Counted from the first letter of the stretch, positions 6,636 through 17,177 are shown. The stretch is 64,000 nt of DNA from Mycobacterium sp. (GCA_021732005.1 JAKFVT010000029.1:42847-106846), one strand, 5' to 3'. Translations and numbers: made by a program. Notes: generated by a model not told the origin, from the sequence alone.

Positions 6636-8940
6636 CGAGCATCGCGAGCAGCCGTTCGAATGGCACCGGCGGACTGAAGTAATAGCCTTGCCCGACGTCG
6701 CAGCCGTATTCGCGCAACTGCTCCAGCGTTTCGACGTCCTCGATCCCTTCGGCGACGGTGGCCAGTCCCAGCTCGTGAGCGAGGTTGACCACCGCCCGAA
6801 CAACCGCTGCCGCACGAAGATCCGACGTGATCGGCGCGATGAAGCGACGATCCAGCTTCACGTGATCGATGGGCAGATCGCGTAGATACGACAGAGCCGA
6901 GTAGCCACTCCCAAAGTCGTCGACAGCGATCTTGACCCCCTTGGCGCGCAGGTCGCGCAAGACCCGCGAGGCCTGCTCCAGCCCTTCCAACACCACATCC
7001 TCGGTGATCTCGACGATCAGCGCCGACGCCGCAAGTCCACGGTCTCGCAGGGCATCTGACACGGTCGTGGCCAGCCGGGTGGTGCCCAGCGACGGCGCGG
7101 ACACGTTCACCGCGACCGACATGGCGAACCCCGCGTCGTGCCAGACCCGAGCGTCGTCGAGGGCTCGGTTCACCACGTGGTCGGTGACGGCGCCCATCAG
7201 CCCATGCCGACGAACCAGCGGCATGAACTCGTCAGGACTGAGCAGCCCGCGCTCGGGATGCGGCCAGCGCACCAACGCCTCGGCCGCAACGATGTCGCAG
7301 GTGCGGAGGTCGAGCTTGGGCTGATAGACCAGCGTGAGCTGACCCTGGTCGATCGCGCGCCGGAGCTCACCGAGCAGCCGAACCGCCGACCCACGGGCCC
7401 CGGTGGCTCCACTCTGCGGTGCAGGCGGCACGGCACCTGCGGCGAAGTAGTCGGCTTCCATCTCGGCGGTGAACGTGTGCACTCCCGCAACGCGAGATGT
7501 CTTGGCCGCGTCCAGCGCAATGTCCGAACGCTTCAAGAGTTCCTCGGCACTGACGTCGGGATCATCGCTGTCGGCCACCGCAAGGCCGACGCTGGCCCGG
7601 ACCATCAGCTCCTGACCGTCCACGGCATACGGCAGGTCGAACGACTCCGCGACCCGGTGGGCGATGACGTGTGAATGGTCGTCGGCGCCCTGGATGAGGA
7701 CGGCGAACTCGTCACCGCCGACGCGGGCCACGGTGTCGCCGGTCCGGACAACGGTGAGGATTCGCAAGCCCACAAGGTTGAGCAGTTCGTCTCCGGCCCG
7801 ATGGCCGAAAGTCTCGTTGACCATTTTGAATTCGTCGATATCGAGAGCCATCACCGCGACCGACACCCCACCTCGGTCGCGCATCTGCATGGCATGACTC
7901 ACCCGGTCGTGGAACACCGCCCGGTTGGCCAAGCCGGTCAACGGATCGCGAAGGGCCTGGTTGGTGACGGCCGCGAACAGCCTCCGGTTCTCGCCGACGA
8001 CAATCAGCTGACGAGCCAGGAACGCGGCGATCAGCAGGCCGCCGGCGACCGTCGTCGGGCTGGTGAGCATCTCGTTCGGTTCCCGACTGAACGTCGCCAC
8101 GGTTGCCGCGGCCACCGGAACGAAGGGCAGTAGCACCGAAGCCGACGACGGCGGACGCACCACAACGGCGTGCCGATACTCACATGTCCGCCCGGCAATG
8201 GCGGCAGCGACGAACAACAAGAGCCCGGCGAGCCATCCCACCGCGATGACCCGATGATCTGAATAGCGCTGTGCCGCAATGTAAGAAACGGCAGCATCAT
8301 TGGTCACAGCGAAACAGATGCTGGCCGCGGTGATCAGGCCGGTCGTCAAGCGTTGGCCCGGTAAGGCCCTCATGAACACCAGGAGGGCAATCGTCACCAA
8401 CGCCGCGTCCAACATCGGGTAGGCCGTCGACGTGGCCAACAGAACCCGATCGCCGGGACGGTTCTGATATGCGTCCTCTAGTGCACCGATCCAGGCCACA
8501 ATCACGAATGACCCGGCGACGACGAGCCCGTCGAGCAGCAACCGAACGCGCGACATCCGGCCCAGCCCCAACGGGAGCAGCAGCACCAGGACACACCCGC
8601 CGAGCGGAAGGAGTAGGCGCAGCAGGTCCGCTTCAAATGGGAACACTCGTTCGCGACCGCCGAGCGCATCCCATGCCCGCACCCCGACTCCGATGCCGAA
8701 CGCCGCAAGACCTGACGCAAGTCCCAACCAGGCCAACCGGGCCTGCCCCCGGCTCAGTAGCGCCGTCCGCACAGTCGCGCCGACTGCCAACACCGCCACG
8801 AGGGTCAGGGTGATCTTGAAGACAGCAATGGTTGGGGCGCTTGGCGAATGTCGGATCGCGACGGCGGCAATCGCCGGCAGTAAGGCCGCGGCAAGGACAG
8901 CAGCAAGGACAGGCCTGGACTTGCCAAGCAGCTGTCGCAT
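6610..8940 (-). CDS. Membrane GGDEF-EAL cyclic-di-GMP enzyme (tandem copy A)
   Basis: 776 residues. About ten hydrophobic segments occupy residues 1-315, then a GGDEF domain and an EAL domain. The GGDEF active site is intact (residues 408-412). An RxxD inhibitory site (RTGD, 399-402) lies exactly five residues before it, so feedback binding of cyclic-di-GMP is likely. The EAL motif is at 554-556 (EALVRW), with VNVSAPS, EITED, DDFGSGYSAL, VKLD and GQGYYF following, so the phosphodiesterase residues also look complete. The protein could therefore both make and break cyclic-di-GMP. It is the last of three adjacent paralogues on this strand, with 35 bases before copy B's stop, and its end overlaps msrB by 26 bases. 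AGAGG lies just before the ATG. Confidence 0.9.
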   Translation of the reverse strand: MRQLLGKSRPVLAAVLAAALLPAIAAVAIRHSPSAPTIAVFKITLTLVAVLAVGATVRTALLSRGQARLAWLGLASGLAAFGIGVGVRAWDALGGRERVFPFEADLLRLLLPLGGCVLVLLLPLGLGRMSRVRLLLDGLVVAGSFVIVAWIGALEDAYQNRPGDRVLLATSTAYPMLDAALVTIALLVFMRALPGQRLTTGLITAASICFAVTNDAAVSYIAAQRYSDHRVIAVGWLAGLLLFVAAAIAGRTCEYRHAVVVRPPSSASVLLPFVPVAAATVATFSREPNEMLTSPTTVAGGLLIAAFLARQLIVVGENRRLFAAVTNQALRDPLTGLANRAVFHDRVSHAMQMRDRGGVSVAVMALDIDEFKMVNETFGHRAGDELLNLVGLRILTVVRTGDTVARVGGDEFAVLIQGADDHSHVIAHRVAESFDLPYAVDGQELMVRASVGLAVADSDDPDVSAEELLKRSDIALDAAKTSRVAGVHTFTAEMEADYFAAGAVPPAPQSGATGARGSAVRLLGELRRAIDQGQLTLVYQPKLDLRTCDIVAAEALVRWPHPERGLLSPDEFMPLVRRHGLMGAVTDHVVNRALDDARVWHDAGFAMSVAVNVSAPSLGTTRLATTVSDALRDRGLAASALIVEITEDVVLEGLEQASRVLRDLRAKGVKIAVDDFGSGYSALSYLRDLPIDHVKLDRRFIAPITSDLRAAAVVRAVVNLAHELGLATVAEGIEDVETLEQLREYGCDVGQGYYFSPPVPFERLLAMLANPPWAPA

Positions 8941-8975
8941 AGGCCTCTACCCCCGCACTGAAAAGTCTCGACAGC

Positions 8976-11339
8976 CTAACAACCTTTCACCCCCGTTCCA
9001 GGTATGGACCCAGGGCGCCCAACAGGCAGGCCGGCTACCCGGCCGTTCACCAAATCTGGCACCTGGTCGGCTGTCACCGGGACTCCGTAGAAGTAGCCCT
9101 GTCCGACGTCACACCCCAGTTCGCGGACCAGCGCGGCGGTTTCGGCGTCCTCAACGCCCTCCACCACCACCGTCAGGTCCAGTACATGAGCAAGGTCGAC
9201 GACAGCCCGCACCACCGCCGCCGCCCGTTCGTCAGCGGAGATCGGCGCAATGAAGCTGCGGTCCAACTTCACTTCGTCGATCGGCAGGTCCCGCAAGTAG
9301 GAAAGTGCCGAGTATCCACTGCCGAAGTCATCGATCGCTATTCGAATTCCACTGCGCCGCAATTGATTCAATACAAGACGGGTCCGCTCCGTGCTGTCCA
9401 GGAAGAGTTCTTCGGTGATCTCCACCGCCAAGGCCGATGGCGGCAAGCCGTGGTCGTCCAGCACCTGCGCGATCCTGGCCGGCAGGCCGACGTTGGCCAT
9501 CGACGGCGCGAATAGATTGACTGCCACCGGAATATCGGCACCAGCGCGGTGCCAGTCCAGCGCGTCATCAAGGGCGTGGCTGATGACCATCTGGGTGACC
9601 GAACCCATGAGCCCATGGCGTCGCACCAAAGGCAGGAACGCCTCGGGCGCCAGGACGGTGCCGTCGGGCTGCGGCCAGCGCAGAAGGGCCTCGACGCCGA
9701 CGATGAGGCCGGTCTTCAGATCGATCTTTGGCTGATAGACCAGCGTGAGTGCGCCCTCGTCGATCGCCACCCGGAGTCTGCCCAGCAACTGAATCGCCCC
9801 GGCCGCCCCCGATCCGGGAGGCGGTGCCGTCTGGCCGAACAGCCTCTTCTCGTCCACTTCGGTCAGCAACTGCATCTCCGGGGAGTACGTCTGCACCACT
9901 CGAGCCCGTGACCGCTTGGCGGAGTACATCGCGGTGTCGGCCCGCTGCAGCAATTCGTCGGCCGTCAGGTGCGGCTCATCCGGCTCGGCAAGTGCGAGTC
10001 CGACACTCGGGCGCATCAACAGCTCGTGGCCGCTGAGGACGAACGGCTCCTCGAAGGCCTCGACGACGCGGTTGCCGACCAGCTCGGCCACGTCGTCGCC
10101 CCCCTCGACGAGGATCGAGAACTCGTCGCCCCCGAGCCGGGCCACCGTGTCACCCGGCCGCACGCAACGACGCAGCCGCTGGGCGACCCCAACCAGCAGG
10201 TCATCACCCACCAGATGGCCGAGGTGATCGTTGACAAGCTTGAACTCGTTGAGGTCCACCGCCAGGACTGCGAGCGAAAGACCTTCCCGCTCACGGAGGT
10301 GCATCGCGCGGCTGATGCGGTCGCTGAACAACGCGCGGTTGGCCAGCCCGGTGAGCGGGTCGTGCAGCGCCTGTTGGGCGACCGTGGCCACCAGCAGCCG
10401 ATTCTCCCTCACCGCGAGGAACTGACGGCCCAGCACAGTCACCACCAGAATGCTCGCCACGATCAAAACCGGCCGAGACTTCAGATCCGGGACCGGTTGC
10501 GCAGCGGCCACCACCCCGGCGACCAACAAGGGTGTGTACGGCAGCCACACCGATGCCCAGCCCGGCAGGGCGAACGAGTTGCGCCGTTTGTGTTTACCTT
10601 CGTGAGCCGCGGACGCTGCCACGCTGATGAACAGCAGGCCGGCTGCCCACCCGACGTCGATGACATTGCCGGAGCGATAGGAACCCGTTGCCGAGAGATA
10701 CGCAAAGGCGCTGTCCGCCAACGCGAAACAGGTCAGCCCCGCGGTCAGCAGGATCAGTGACAGCCGGTGCTGGCCGGTCGACCTGACCAGCACCACGCCG
10801 GCCACCGTGAGGATGATGATGTCGGACAACGGATATGCCAGCGAGATGACGAAGGCGAGCTGATCCGACGTGGAGGACTGATAGAGCGGGTGCAGAATCG
10901 TCACCCAACTCACCAGGAAGAGCGAGCCCGCCATGATCAAGCCGTCGAGGAACAGCCGTCCCCGCGACTGGCTGGTGTGCTCGGCGGGAAGCAGCAGCAG
11001 GGCGGCGCAGGCGCCCACGGGCATCACCAGGAACGCCACATCGGCGACCGACGGGAATGGTGGCTGGTGCAGGTGGACCTCGTAGAAGGTCCAGATCGCT
11101 TCGCCCACAGTCCATCCCAGCAAGCCGACGGTCATCGACACCCACGCCAACCGCTGACGGCCCCACAGCGACCGCGCCGCCATGGCGGAGAACGCGACTG
11201 CTGGCATCGCGAGGACGATAAGCGCGACATCGTCGAAAATGGTCAGTGTCGGACCGTGCAGCCAGCCGCTCAAGATAACGGAGAGAAACACGACGAACAC
11301 CACGACCGCACCGACCGCGGCACGAGAAGTCTTGGGCAT
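8976..11339 (-). CDS. Membrane GGDEF-EAL cyclic-di-GMP enzyme (tandem copy B)
   Basis: 787 residues from the ATG at 11339, which has a strong purine-rich ribosome site (GGGGGAGGGGG) about 6 bases upstream; earlier in-frame starts would run toward the next gene and are rejected. The architecture equals copy A: a multi-pass N-terminal membrane region, then GGDEF preceded by an RPGD inhibitory site, then EAL (EALLRWPQP), EITEE, DDFGSGYSAL, VKLD and GQGYFY. One change is visible: VNLFAPS where many EAL proteins have Asn-Leu-Ser; the Asn ligand itself is kept. The C-terminal tail is short and Gly/Pro-rich. It lies between copies A and C, which points to tandem duplication. Confidence 0.9.
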   Translation of the reverse strand: MPKTSRAAVGAVVVFVVFLSVILSGWLHGPTLTIFDDVALIVLAMPAVAFSAMAARSLWGRQRLAWVSMTVGLLGWTVGEAIWTFYEVHLHQPPFPSVADVAFLVMPVGACAALLLLPAEHTSQSRGRLFLDGLIMAGSLFLVSWVTILHPLYQSSTSDQLAFVISLAYPLSDIIILTVAGVVLVRSTGQHRLSLILLTAGLTCFALADSAFAYLSATGSYRSGNVIDVGWAAGLLFISVAASAAHEGKHKRRNSFALPGWASVWLPYTPLLVAGVVAAAQPVPDLKSRPVLIVASILVVTVLGRQFLAVRENRLLVATVAQQALHDPLTGLANRALFSDRISRAMHLREREGLSLAVLAVDLNEFKLVNDHLGHLVGDDLLVGVAQRLRRCVRPGDTVARLGGDEFSILVEGGDDVAELVGNRVVEAFEEPFVLSGHELLMRPSVGLALAEPDEPHLTADELLQRADTAMYSAKRSRARVVQTYSPEMQLLTEVDEKRLFGQTAPPPGSGAAGAIQLLGRLRVAIDEGALTLVYQPKIDLKTGLIVGVEALLRWPQPDGTVLAPEAFLPLVRRHGLMGSVTQMVISHALDDALDWHRAGADIPVAVNLFAPSMANVGLPARIAQVLDDHGLPPSALAVEITEELFLDSTERTRLVLNQLRRSGIRIAIDDFGSGYSALSYLRDLPIDEVKLDRSFIAPISADERAAAVVRAVVDLAHVLDLTVVVEGVEDAETAALVRELGCDVGQGYFYGVPVTADQVPDLVNGRVAGLPVGRPGSIPGTGVKGC

Positions 11340-11398
11340 GGTGCGCCCCCTCCCCCGTCGGCCACCGAAGACAATATTGACGGCCGGCGTCAGCATAC

Positions 11399-13855
11399 CT
11401 ACCGGATCAGCTCGACGTGGGACACATCGGACTCTGACCAATGGCAGGAGCCGTTCCGCAGCGAACAGCCCAACGTCCGGCACGCGCCGTCGTGATCACA
11501 TTTCTTGAGAATTGCGCGCACCTTGTCGGCTGTCAGCGGCGTGCTGAAGTAGTAGCCCTGTCCGATATGGCAGCCGTGCTCACGCAACCAGTCGGCGGTG
11601 GTCGCGGTCTCGATCCCCTCGGCGACGGTGGTCAGGCCAAGTTCGTTCGCCAGGTTGAGCACGGCCCGGACCACGGCGGACGCCCGTTGGTCGGCGGGGA
11701 TCGGCGCGATGAAGTGCCGGTCCAGCTTGACTTCGTCGACGGTGAGGTCACGCATGTAGGACAGAGCCGAATAGCCACTGCCGAAATCGTCGATGGCGAT
11801 CCGAATCCCGAACTCCTGCAACTGATTCAACACTGACTTGGTGCGCTCCATGTGGTCCAGGAACAGGTCCTCGGTGATCTCGACGGTCAACTGCGACGGA
11901 CTCAGGTTGCGATCGGCAAGCGCCTTGGCGAACTTGCCGGGCAAGCGCAGGTCGGCCATCGACGGCGCGAACATGTTGACCGCGATGGGAACCTCGAGGG
12001 AGTCTTCCCGCCAGCGCACCACGTCGTCGAGAGCCTGGTTGACCACCAGGTCCGTGATCGACCCCATCAACCCATAGCGGCGGACCAGGGGAAGAAATTC
12101 ATCGGGCGACAGCAGGCCGCGCTTGGGGTGCGGCCAGCGCACCAGCGCCTCCACCCCCACGATCGATGCGGTATTCAGGTCGAACTTCGGCTGGTACACC
12201 AGGGTCAGCTCGAATTGATCGATGGCCTGACGCAGCTCGCCCAGCAGCCGGATCGTGCTGGCGCCGCTGCGGGATGCCGGCATCGGCCCGCTGGCGAATA
12301 GGTCGCCGTCGGGTGTTTCAGCCAGCAGCATCTCCGCGTTGAACGGGTGCACTCCGCCGGTGCGGGACCGCTTCGCCGAGTACATCGCGATGTCGGCCCG
12401 CTTGAGCAGGTCCTCGGCCAGCAGATCGGGTTCATCCTGCTCGGCGACCGCGAGGCCGATGCTGGGCCGGATCAGCAGATCCTGGCCGTCGACGATGAAC
12501 GGCTCGTCGAAGGCCTCGACCACCCGGTGGGCGACCAGTTGGGATTTGTCGACCCGGCCCTCGATCAAGACCGCGAACTCGTCACCGCCCAAGCGCGCCA
12601 CCGTGTCACCGGCCCGCACGCTCCCGACGATCCGTTCGGCGACCAGGCTGAGCAGCTCGTCCCCGACCGGGTGGCCGAGGGTGTCGTTGACCACCTTGAA
12701 GTCGTCGAGATCCATGACCAGAACCCCGACCGAGAGCCCGTCGCGCTCACGCATCTGCATGGCGTGACTCAGTCGATCCCGGAACACGATGCGGTTGCCA
12801 ACGCCGGTCAGCGGATCGCGCAGGGCCTGGTCGGCGACCGTCGCCAGCAAGCTGCGGTTCTCGCTCATCACCAGCAGCTGGCGGGCGCTGAACGCGAGCA
12901 ACAGCACGAGCCCGATCACCGGCACCGGCCCGGCCTTCAGCTCTTCTGGCGATTGGGTGAACACAGCCGCGCTGGCCAGCATCACCGGCACAAAGGGCAA
13001 CCAGACCGATGTCCACGAAACAGGTTGTGCAGCAACCATTTCCCGATGAGCAAAGCCGCGCCCGGTCAGGGCTGCAAGCATGAACAGCGCGAGTCCGATC
13101 AGCCATCCCAAGTACAGCAGCACCGTATCCGTCGGTTGTTGTGTTGCCGTGAGATAGACGAACACGCCATCGGAGATCGCGATACCCGCCATGCCCGAGG
13201 TCAGCAGCGCCAGGGTCCGGCGCTGACCACCTTGCGCACGCGCGACGACCAGGACGCCGATGGTCAGCACTGCCGCATCCAGCACGGGATAACTAGCCGA
13301 GACGGCCACTTTGAGTCGGTCGCCGGGAGCAGACGTCCAGACCTCATCAAGCACGGAGATCCAGCCGACAACTGTGAAGGACCCCGCGACGACCAGAGCG
13401 TCGAGGACCAGCCTGGTCCTCGACGTGCGACTGAACCCCGAGGACAGACACAGCAGCGCGATCGCGGTAGCAATCGGCAACACCAGATACGCGGCGTCCG
13501 CCACTGAAGGGTATGGGTTCTCGAATTCGACCAGCCGATAAGCAAGCCACAGAACAGCGCCGAGTGTGAAGGAAGCGAGCCCGATTGACATGGTGGCCCA
13601 CGCGATTCGCGCCCGGCCGCGGCCAGTCCGCGCGGTGATCGCCGTGGTCACCGTCGCAACAGCAGCCAGCGCTGTCATCAGGTTGTCAGCGGCGCCGGCG
13701 AGTGAAATGCGCAACCCGCTCAGCCATCCGGCGAGCGCTAGCATCATCCCGATTGCAAGCACGGACACGACGGTGCCGACGACCAAGACGATCGTCTGCT
13801 TCGCCCTCAGCCCTCTCACCCGGGCCCCCGATCGTGTCGGCCGTGCAGAACTCAC
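11399..13855 (-). CDS. Membrane GGDEF-EAL cyclic-di-GMP enzyme (tandem copy C)
   Basis: 818 residues if translation begins at the GTG at 13855. The longer reading from 13945 would overlap the hemQ stop and is disfavoured, but the ribosome site at 13855 is weak, so the start is uncertain by some tens of codons. About ten membrane segments precede GGDEF (with an RAGD inhibitory site) and EAL (EALVRWPHP), EITED, DDFGSGYSAL, VKLD and GQGYYF. Catalytic residues of both domains look intact. It is the first gene of the three-gene tandem set. Its tail after GQGYYF has four cysteines (KKCDHDGACRTLGCSL and following), unlike A and B. Confidence 0.87.
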   Translation of the reverse strand: MSSARPTRSGARVRGLRAKQTIVLVVGTVVSVLAIGMMLALAGWLSGLRISLAGAADNLMTALAAVATVTTAITARTGRGRARIAWATMSIGLASFTLGAVLWLAYRLVEFENPYPSVADAAYLVLPIATAIALLCLSSGFSRTSRTRLVLDALVVAGSFTVVGWISVLDEVWTSAPGDRLKVAVSASYPVLDAAVLTIGVLVVARAQGGQRRTLALLTSGMAGIAISDGVFVYLTATQQPTDTVLLYLGWLIGLALFMLAALTGRGFAHREMVAAQPVSWTSVWLPFVPVMLASAAVFTQSPEELKAGPVPVIGLVLLLAFSARQLLVMSENRSLLATVADQALRDPLTGVGNRIVFRDRLSHAMQMRERDGLSVGVLVMDLDDFKVVNDTLGHPVGDELLSLVAERIVGSVRAGDTVARLGGDEFAVLIEGRVDKSQLVAHRVVEAFDEPFIVDGQDLLIRPSIGLAVAEQDEPDLLAEDLLKRADIAMYSAKRSRTGGVHPFNAEMLLAETPDGDLFASGPMPASRSGASTIRLLGELRQAIDQFELTLVYQPKFDLNTASIVGVEALVRWPHPKRGLLSPDEFLPLVRRYGLMGSITDLVVNQALDDVVRWREDSLEVPIAVNMFAPSMADLRLPGKFAKALADRNLSPSQLTVEITEDLFLDHMERTKSVLNQLQEFGIRIAIDDFGSGYSALSYMRDLTVDEVKLDRHFIAPIPADQRASAVVRAVLNLANELGLTTVAEGIETATTADWLREHGCHIGQGYYFSTPLTADKVRAILKKCDHDGACRTLGCSLRNGSCHWSESDVSHVELIR

Positions 13856-13913
13856 GGTTCCGCAATCGTAGCGAACTAAGGGCCGCCGAACAGGGACTTC
13901 GCAGGCGCGTTTG

Positions 13914-14618
13914 CTAGGGCAGCTTGGCGACCAATTCCTCCACACCGATCCGCGGACCGGTGAAGAACGGGACTTCTTCGCGCACGTGCCGGCGGGCTTC
14001 AGTGGCGCGCAAGTCCCGCATCAGGTCGACGATGCGGTAGAGCTCAGGGGCTTCGAACGCCAGAATCCACTCGTAGTCGCCGAGCGCGAAGGCGGGCACG
14101 GTATTGGCGCGCACATCCTTGTAGCTGCGGGCGGCCATGCCGTGGTCGGCCAGCATCTTGCGGCGGTCCTCGTCGGGCAGCAGATACCAGTCCAGCGAAC
14201 GCACGAACGGGTAGACGCAGACGTAATTGCCCGGCTCCTCGCCGGCCAGAAATGCCGGGATGTGGCTCTTGTTGAACTCCGCAGGCCGGTGCAGGGCAAC
14301 GGCGCTCCACACCGGGGTGACGGCCCGGCCCAGGGTTGTGGTGCGGCGGAAGTCGTTATAGGTCGCCTGCAGGGACTCGATCCGCTCGGCGTGCGTCCAG
14401 AACATGAAGTCGGCGTCGGCGCGCAGACCCGCGACGTCGTAGATGCCGCGCACCACGACGCCGTTGTCCTCCTGCTGTTTGAGGAAGGTCGCCGTCTCGT
14501 CGGCGACGGCGGCGCGGGTTTCTTCGTCGAAGCCCAGCTCGCCCGGTTCCGCCGCGAAGGTCGAGAACATGACGTAACGGATCGTGGCGTTGAGCTCGTC
14601 GAAGTCCAGTTTGGCCAT
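13914..14618 (-). CDS. hemQ: Coproheme decarboxylase HemQ/ChdC (chlorite dismutase family)
   Basis: 234 residues, full length for actinobacterial ChdC. Family stretches include [57 protein letters not shown] and [19 protein letters not shown]. The enzyme performs the last step of the coproporphyrin-dependent heme pathway, oxidatively decarboxylating coproheme III to heme b. The tuberculosis counterpart is Rv2676c. It is the third gene of the hemE-hemY-hemQ run, 29 bases after the hemY stop, so co-transcription is likely. The old name chlorite dismutase is misleading for this subfamily. Confidence 0.93.
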   Translation of the reverse strand: MAKLDFDELNATIRYVMFSTFAAEPGELGFDEETRAAVADETATFLKQQEDNGVVVRGIYDVAGLRADADFMFWTHAERIESLQATYNDFRRTTTLGRAVTPVWSAVALHRPAEFNKSHIPAFLAGEEPGNYVCVYPFVRSLDWYLLPDEDRRKMLADHGMAARSYKDVRANTVPAFALGDYEWILAFEAPELYRIVDLMRDLRATEARRHVREEVPFFTGPRIGVEELVAKLP

Positions 14619-14647
14619 GGCACCTATCGTGCCACGCGGCGGTTCCC

Positions 14648-16003
14648 CTATCGGCGGATGGTGGCGGCCGCCACAGCCTCGGCAGCGCGGCCCGCCACGC
14701 CCACGCAGGCGGGCACCCCGATGCCGTCGAGGTAGTTGCCTGCGATCGCCAGGGTGGGCGGCAACCCGGCGCGCAGCCCCGCGGCCAGCTCGCGATGCCC
14801 GGGCGAATACTGCGGCATCGCGTCCAGCCAGCGGTGCACCCGCACATCGACCGGGTCGACCGCGATCCCGAACACCGTCAACACATCAGCCAGCGCCCAG
14901 CTCTGCAGTTCGGTGTCCGACGTCGCGCGCGCCAGGTCATCACCGAAGCGCCCGAACGACAACCGCAACAACTCGGCGTTGCCGCGCGATCCCCACTTGC
15001 GGGTGGACAGCGTGATCGCCTTGGTGTGCAAGCGCTCTCCGGTCGCGACCAGCACACCGGACTGCGCGGGCAGGGGTGTCCCACCGGGAACGGCCAGTGC
15101 CAGCACCGCTGCGGAGGCAACCGGAATCCGGGCTGCCGCCGCGCCGGCGGTGGGCGCGATGTCGGCCAGCAATGGCGCAAGCCGAGGGGCCGGCACCGCG
15201 ACGATCACCCCGTCGGCACCCCACTGCCGGCCGTCGTCATCGCGCAGGCTCCACCCGGTCCCGTCGCGTGCGATGTGCTGTATCGACGTTTGCACCCACT
15301 GCAGCCGGCTGCGTGCCACCAGCGCGTCGAGCAACACCTGGTAGCCGCCGTCGATGGCACCGAACACCGGGCCCTGCGTGCTACCCGGCAGTGCACGGCG
15401 GCCCGCATCGGTGAGGCTGGGGGCGCCCGCGTCAAGCGCGGCAGCCACCGTGGGCACCGCGGAACGGATGCCGATGGTGGCCGCCGAGCCGGCATAGACG
15501 CCGGACAGCATCGGGTCGACCGAGCGGGCGACGACCTGGTCCCCGAACCGGTCGGCGACCACGGCGCCGACCGCCGGGTCGGAGCCCGGCTGCCAGTGCA
15601 GGGGCCGGCTGGGCTCGGCAGCCATCTTCGCGATCGTCGCATCGTCGACCAGGCCGGTCACCGAGGCGGCGGAGGTCGGGATGCCGTTGACGGTGTCAGC
15701 CGGCAGCGGATGCAGGCGGCCCTGGCTGTAGATGGTGGGGCGCACCCCCGTGGTGCTGATCTGGCGACCCGCCAGGCCGAGTTCGGTCAGCAGTGCCGGC
15801 ACCTCCGGGCGACGCACCACGAACGCCTCGGCACCGATGTCCATCGGCTGGCCGGCGATCCGTTCGGTGCGCAGGATCCCACCGAGGCGGTCAGCGGGGT
15901 CGAACACCGTGATGTCGGCATCCGCACCGGCCAGCGTGCGTAGCCGATAGGCCGCGACCAAACCCGAAATGCCGCCCCCAACAACGCAATACCGCTCTGT
16001 CAC
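14648..16003 (-). CDS. hemY: Coproporphyrinogen III oxidase HemY/CgoX
   Basis: 451 residues. The N-terminal FAD-binding motif [15 protein letters not shown] and the C-terminal [17 protein letters not shown] are typical of HemY-type flavoproteins. In actinobacteria this enzyme oxidises coproporphyrinogen III to coproporphyrin III, not protoporphyrinogen as older annotation says. The counterpart is Rv2677c. The GTG start overlaps the hemE TGA by 4 bases (GTGA), indicating translational coupling. The product feeds ferrochelatase (not in the window) and then HemQ, encoded just downstream. Confidence 0.92.
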   Translation of the reverse strand: MTERYCVVGGGISGLVAAYRLRTLAGADADITVFDPADRLGGILRTERIAGQPMDIGAEAFVVRRPEVPALLTELGLAGRQISTTGVRPTIYSQGRLHPLPADTVNGIPTSAASVTGLVDDATIAKMAAEPSRPLHWQPGSDPAVGAVVADRFGDQVVARSVDPMLSGVYAGSAATIGIRSAVPTVAAALDAGAPSLTDAGRRALPGSTQGPVFGAIDGGYQVLLDALVARSRLQWVQTSIQHIARDGTGWSLRDDDGRQWGADGVIVAVPAPRLAPLLADIAPTAGAAAARIPVASAAVLALAVPGGTPLPAQSGVLVATGERLHTKAITLSTRKWGSRGNAELLRLSFGRFGDDLARATSDTELQSWALADVLTVFGIAVDPVDVRVHRWLDAMPQYSPGHRELAAGLRAGLPPTLAIAGNYLDGIGVPACVGVAGRAAEAVAAATIRR

Positions 16004-17049
16004 AACGAGTGCACCAGCGCGACCAGATCTGTCAGGATCCCCGGATCGGTGGGCGGCAGTACGCCGTGCCCCAGGTTGAAGATGTGCCCCGCCGCGCCGG
16101 CGTCGACCGCCAGCCTGCCGTCGTCGACCACCGCCCGCGCCGCCTGCTCGACGACCGGCCAGCCGGCCAGCAGCACGACCGGATCCAGGTTGCCCTGCAG
16201 CGCCAGCTTCGGGCCCACCCGCAGGGCGGCGTCGGCCAGCGCGGTGCGCCAGTCCACGCCGACGACCGTCGCGCCGGCCTCACCCATGGCGCCCAGCAAT
16301 TCCGCGGTGCCCACCCCGAAGTGCGTCATCGGCACCCGGTAGTCGGCCAGCGCGGCGAACACCCGCGAGCTGTGCGGCAGCACGTGGGTCCGGTAGTCGG
16401 CCAGCGACAGCGTGCCCGCCCACGAGTCGAACACCTGGATGGCGTCGACACCGGCGTCGAGCTGCACCTTCAGGAAGGCGATCGTCAGGTCGGTCAACAA
16501 TCCCATAAGCGCATGCCACGTCGAGGGGTCGGCGAACATCATCGCCTTGGTCCGCTCGTGCAGCTTGCTCGGCCCGCCCTCCACCAGGTAGGACGCCAGC
16601 GTGAACGGCGCGCCGGCAAAACCGATCAGCGGAACCTCACCGAGTTCACCGACCAGCAGGCCCACCGCGTCCGAGACCGCGCTGACCCGTTGTAGCTCAA
16701 GACCTTTCAGCGCGGCGACATCGGCCGCGGTCCGCACCGGATTGTCGATCACCGGACCGACGTCGGGAACGATGTCCAGGCCGATGCCCGCAGCGCGCAT
16801 CGGAACCACGATGTCGGAGAACAGGATCGCCGCGTCCACCCCGTGCCTGCGCACCGGCTGAAGGGTGATCTCGCTGATCAAGGCCGGGTCGAAGCAGGCC
16901 TGCATCATCGTGTTCTTGGCCCGCAGTTCGCGGTACTCGGGCAGCGATCGGCCGGCCTGGCGCATGAACCACACCGGGATGCGGCTGGGTTTGCGGCCAG
17001 TGGCGGCGGCCAGATAGGGCGCCTCAGGCAGCTGGCGACGGGTACTCAT
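16000..17049 (-). CDS. hemE: Uroporphyrinogen III decarboxylase HemE
   Basis: 349 residues, the usual HemE length. The N-terminal substrate-binding signature [17 protein letters not shown] is intact, with the catalytic Asp region AAILFSDI and the C-terminal LQGNLDP and FNLGHGVLP. It removes four acetate carboxyls from uroporphyrinogen III to give coproporphyrinogen III, the substrate of the next gene's product. The counterpart is Rv2678c. It begins the hemE-hemY-hemQ operon; the stop overlaps hemY by 4 bases. The promoter should lie in the 188-base gap shared with the divergent DUF3000 gene, next to a tandem 35-base repeat. Confidence 0.95.
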   Translation of the reverse strand: MSTRRQLPEAPYLAAATGRKPSRIPVWFMRQAGRSLPEYRELRAKNTMMQACFDPALISEITLQPVRRHGVDAAILFSDIVVPMRAAGIGLDIVPDVGPVIDNPVRTAADVAALKGLELQRVSAVSDAVGLLVGELGEVPLIGFAGAPFTLASYLVEGGPSKLHERTKAMMFADPSTWHALMGLLTDLTIAFLKVQLDAGVDAIQVFDSWAGTLSLADYRTHVLPHSSRVFAALADYRVPMTHFGVGTAELLGAMGEAGATVVGVDWRTALADAALRVGPKLALQGNLDPVVLLAGWPVVEQAARAVVDDGRLAVDAGAAGHIFNLGHGVLPPTDPGILTDLVALVHSL

Positions 17050-17110
17050 CGCGTCAATGCTGCCACGGGCCGGTCAGCCCGGCCCATGAGCCCTCAGGCC
17101 GCCGGAGCCG

Positions 17111-17177
17111 ATCCCCGGGTCGCTCCGCTCCTGCCCGCCGGACCCATCCCCGGGTCGCTCCGCTCCTGCCCGCCGGA
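17111..17177. repeat. Tandem pair of a 32-base repeat (period 35), intergenic
   Basis: Two identical 32-base copies occupy 17111-17142 and 17146-17177. Each reads from ATCCCCGGGTCGCT through CCGCTCCTGCCCGCCGGA. They lie in the divergent gap between hemE and the DUF3000 gene. A third copy, with one mismatch over 30 bases, is at 63229-63258 inside a transporter gene. There is no transposase or terminal inverted repeat, so this is a short interspersed element, not an insertion sequence. Confidence 0.85.
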
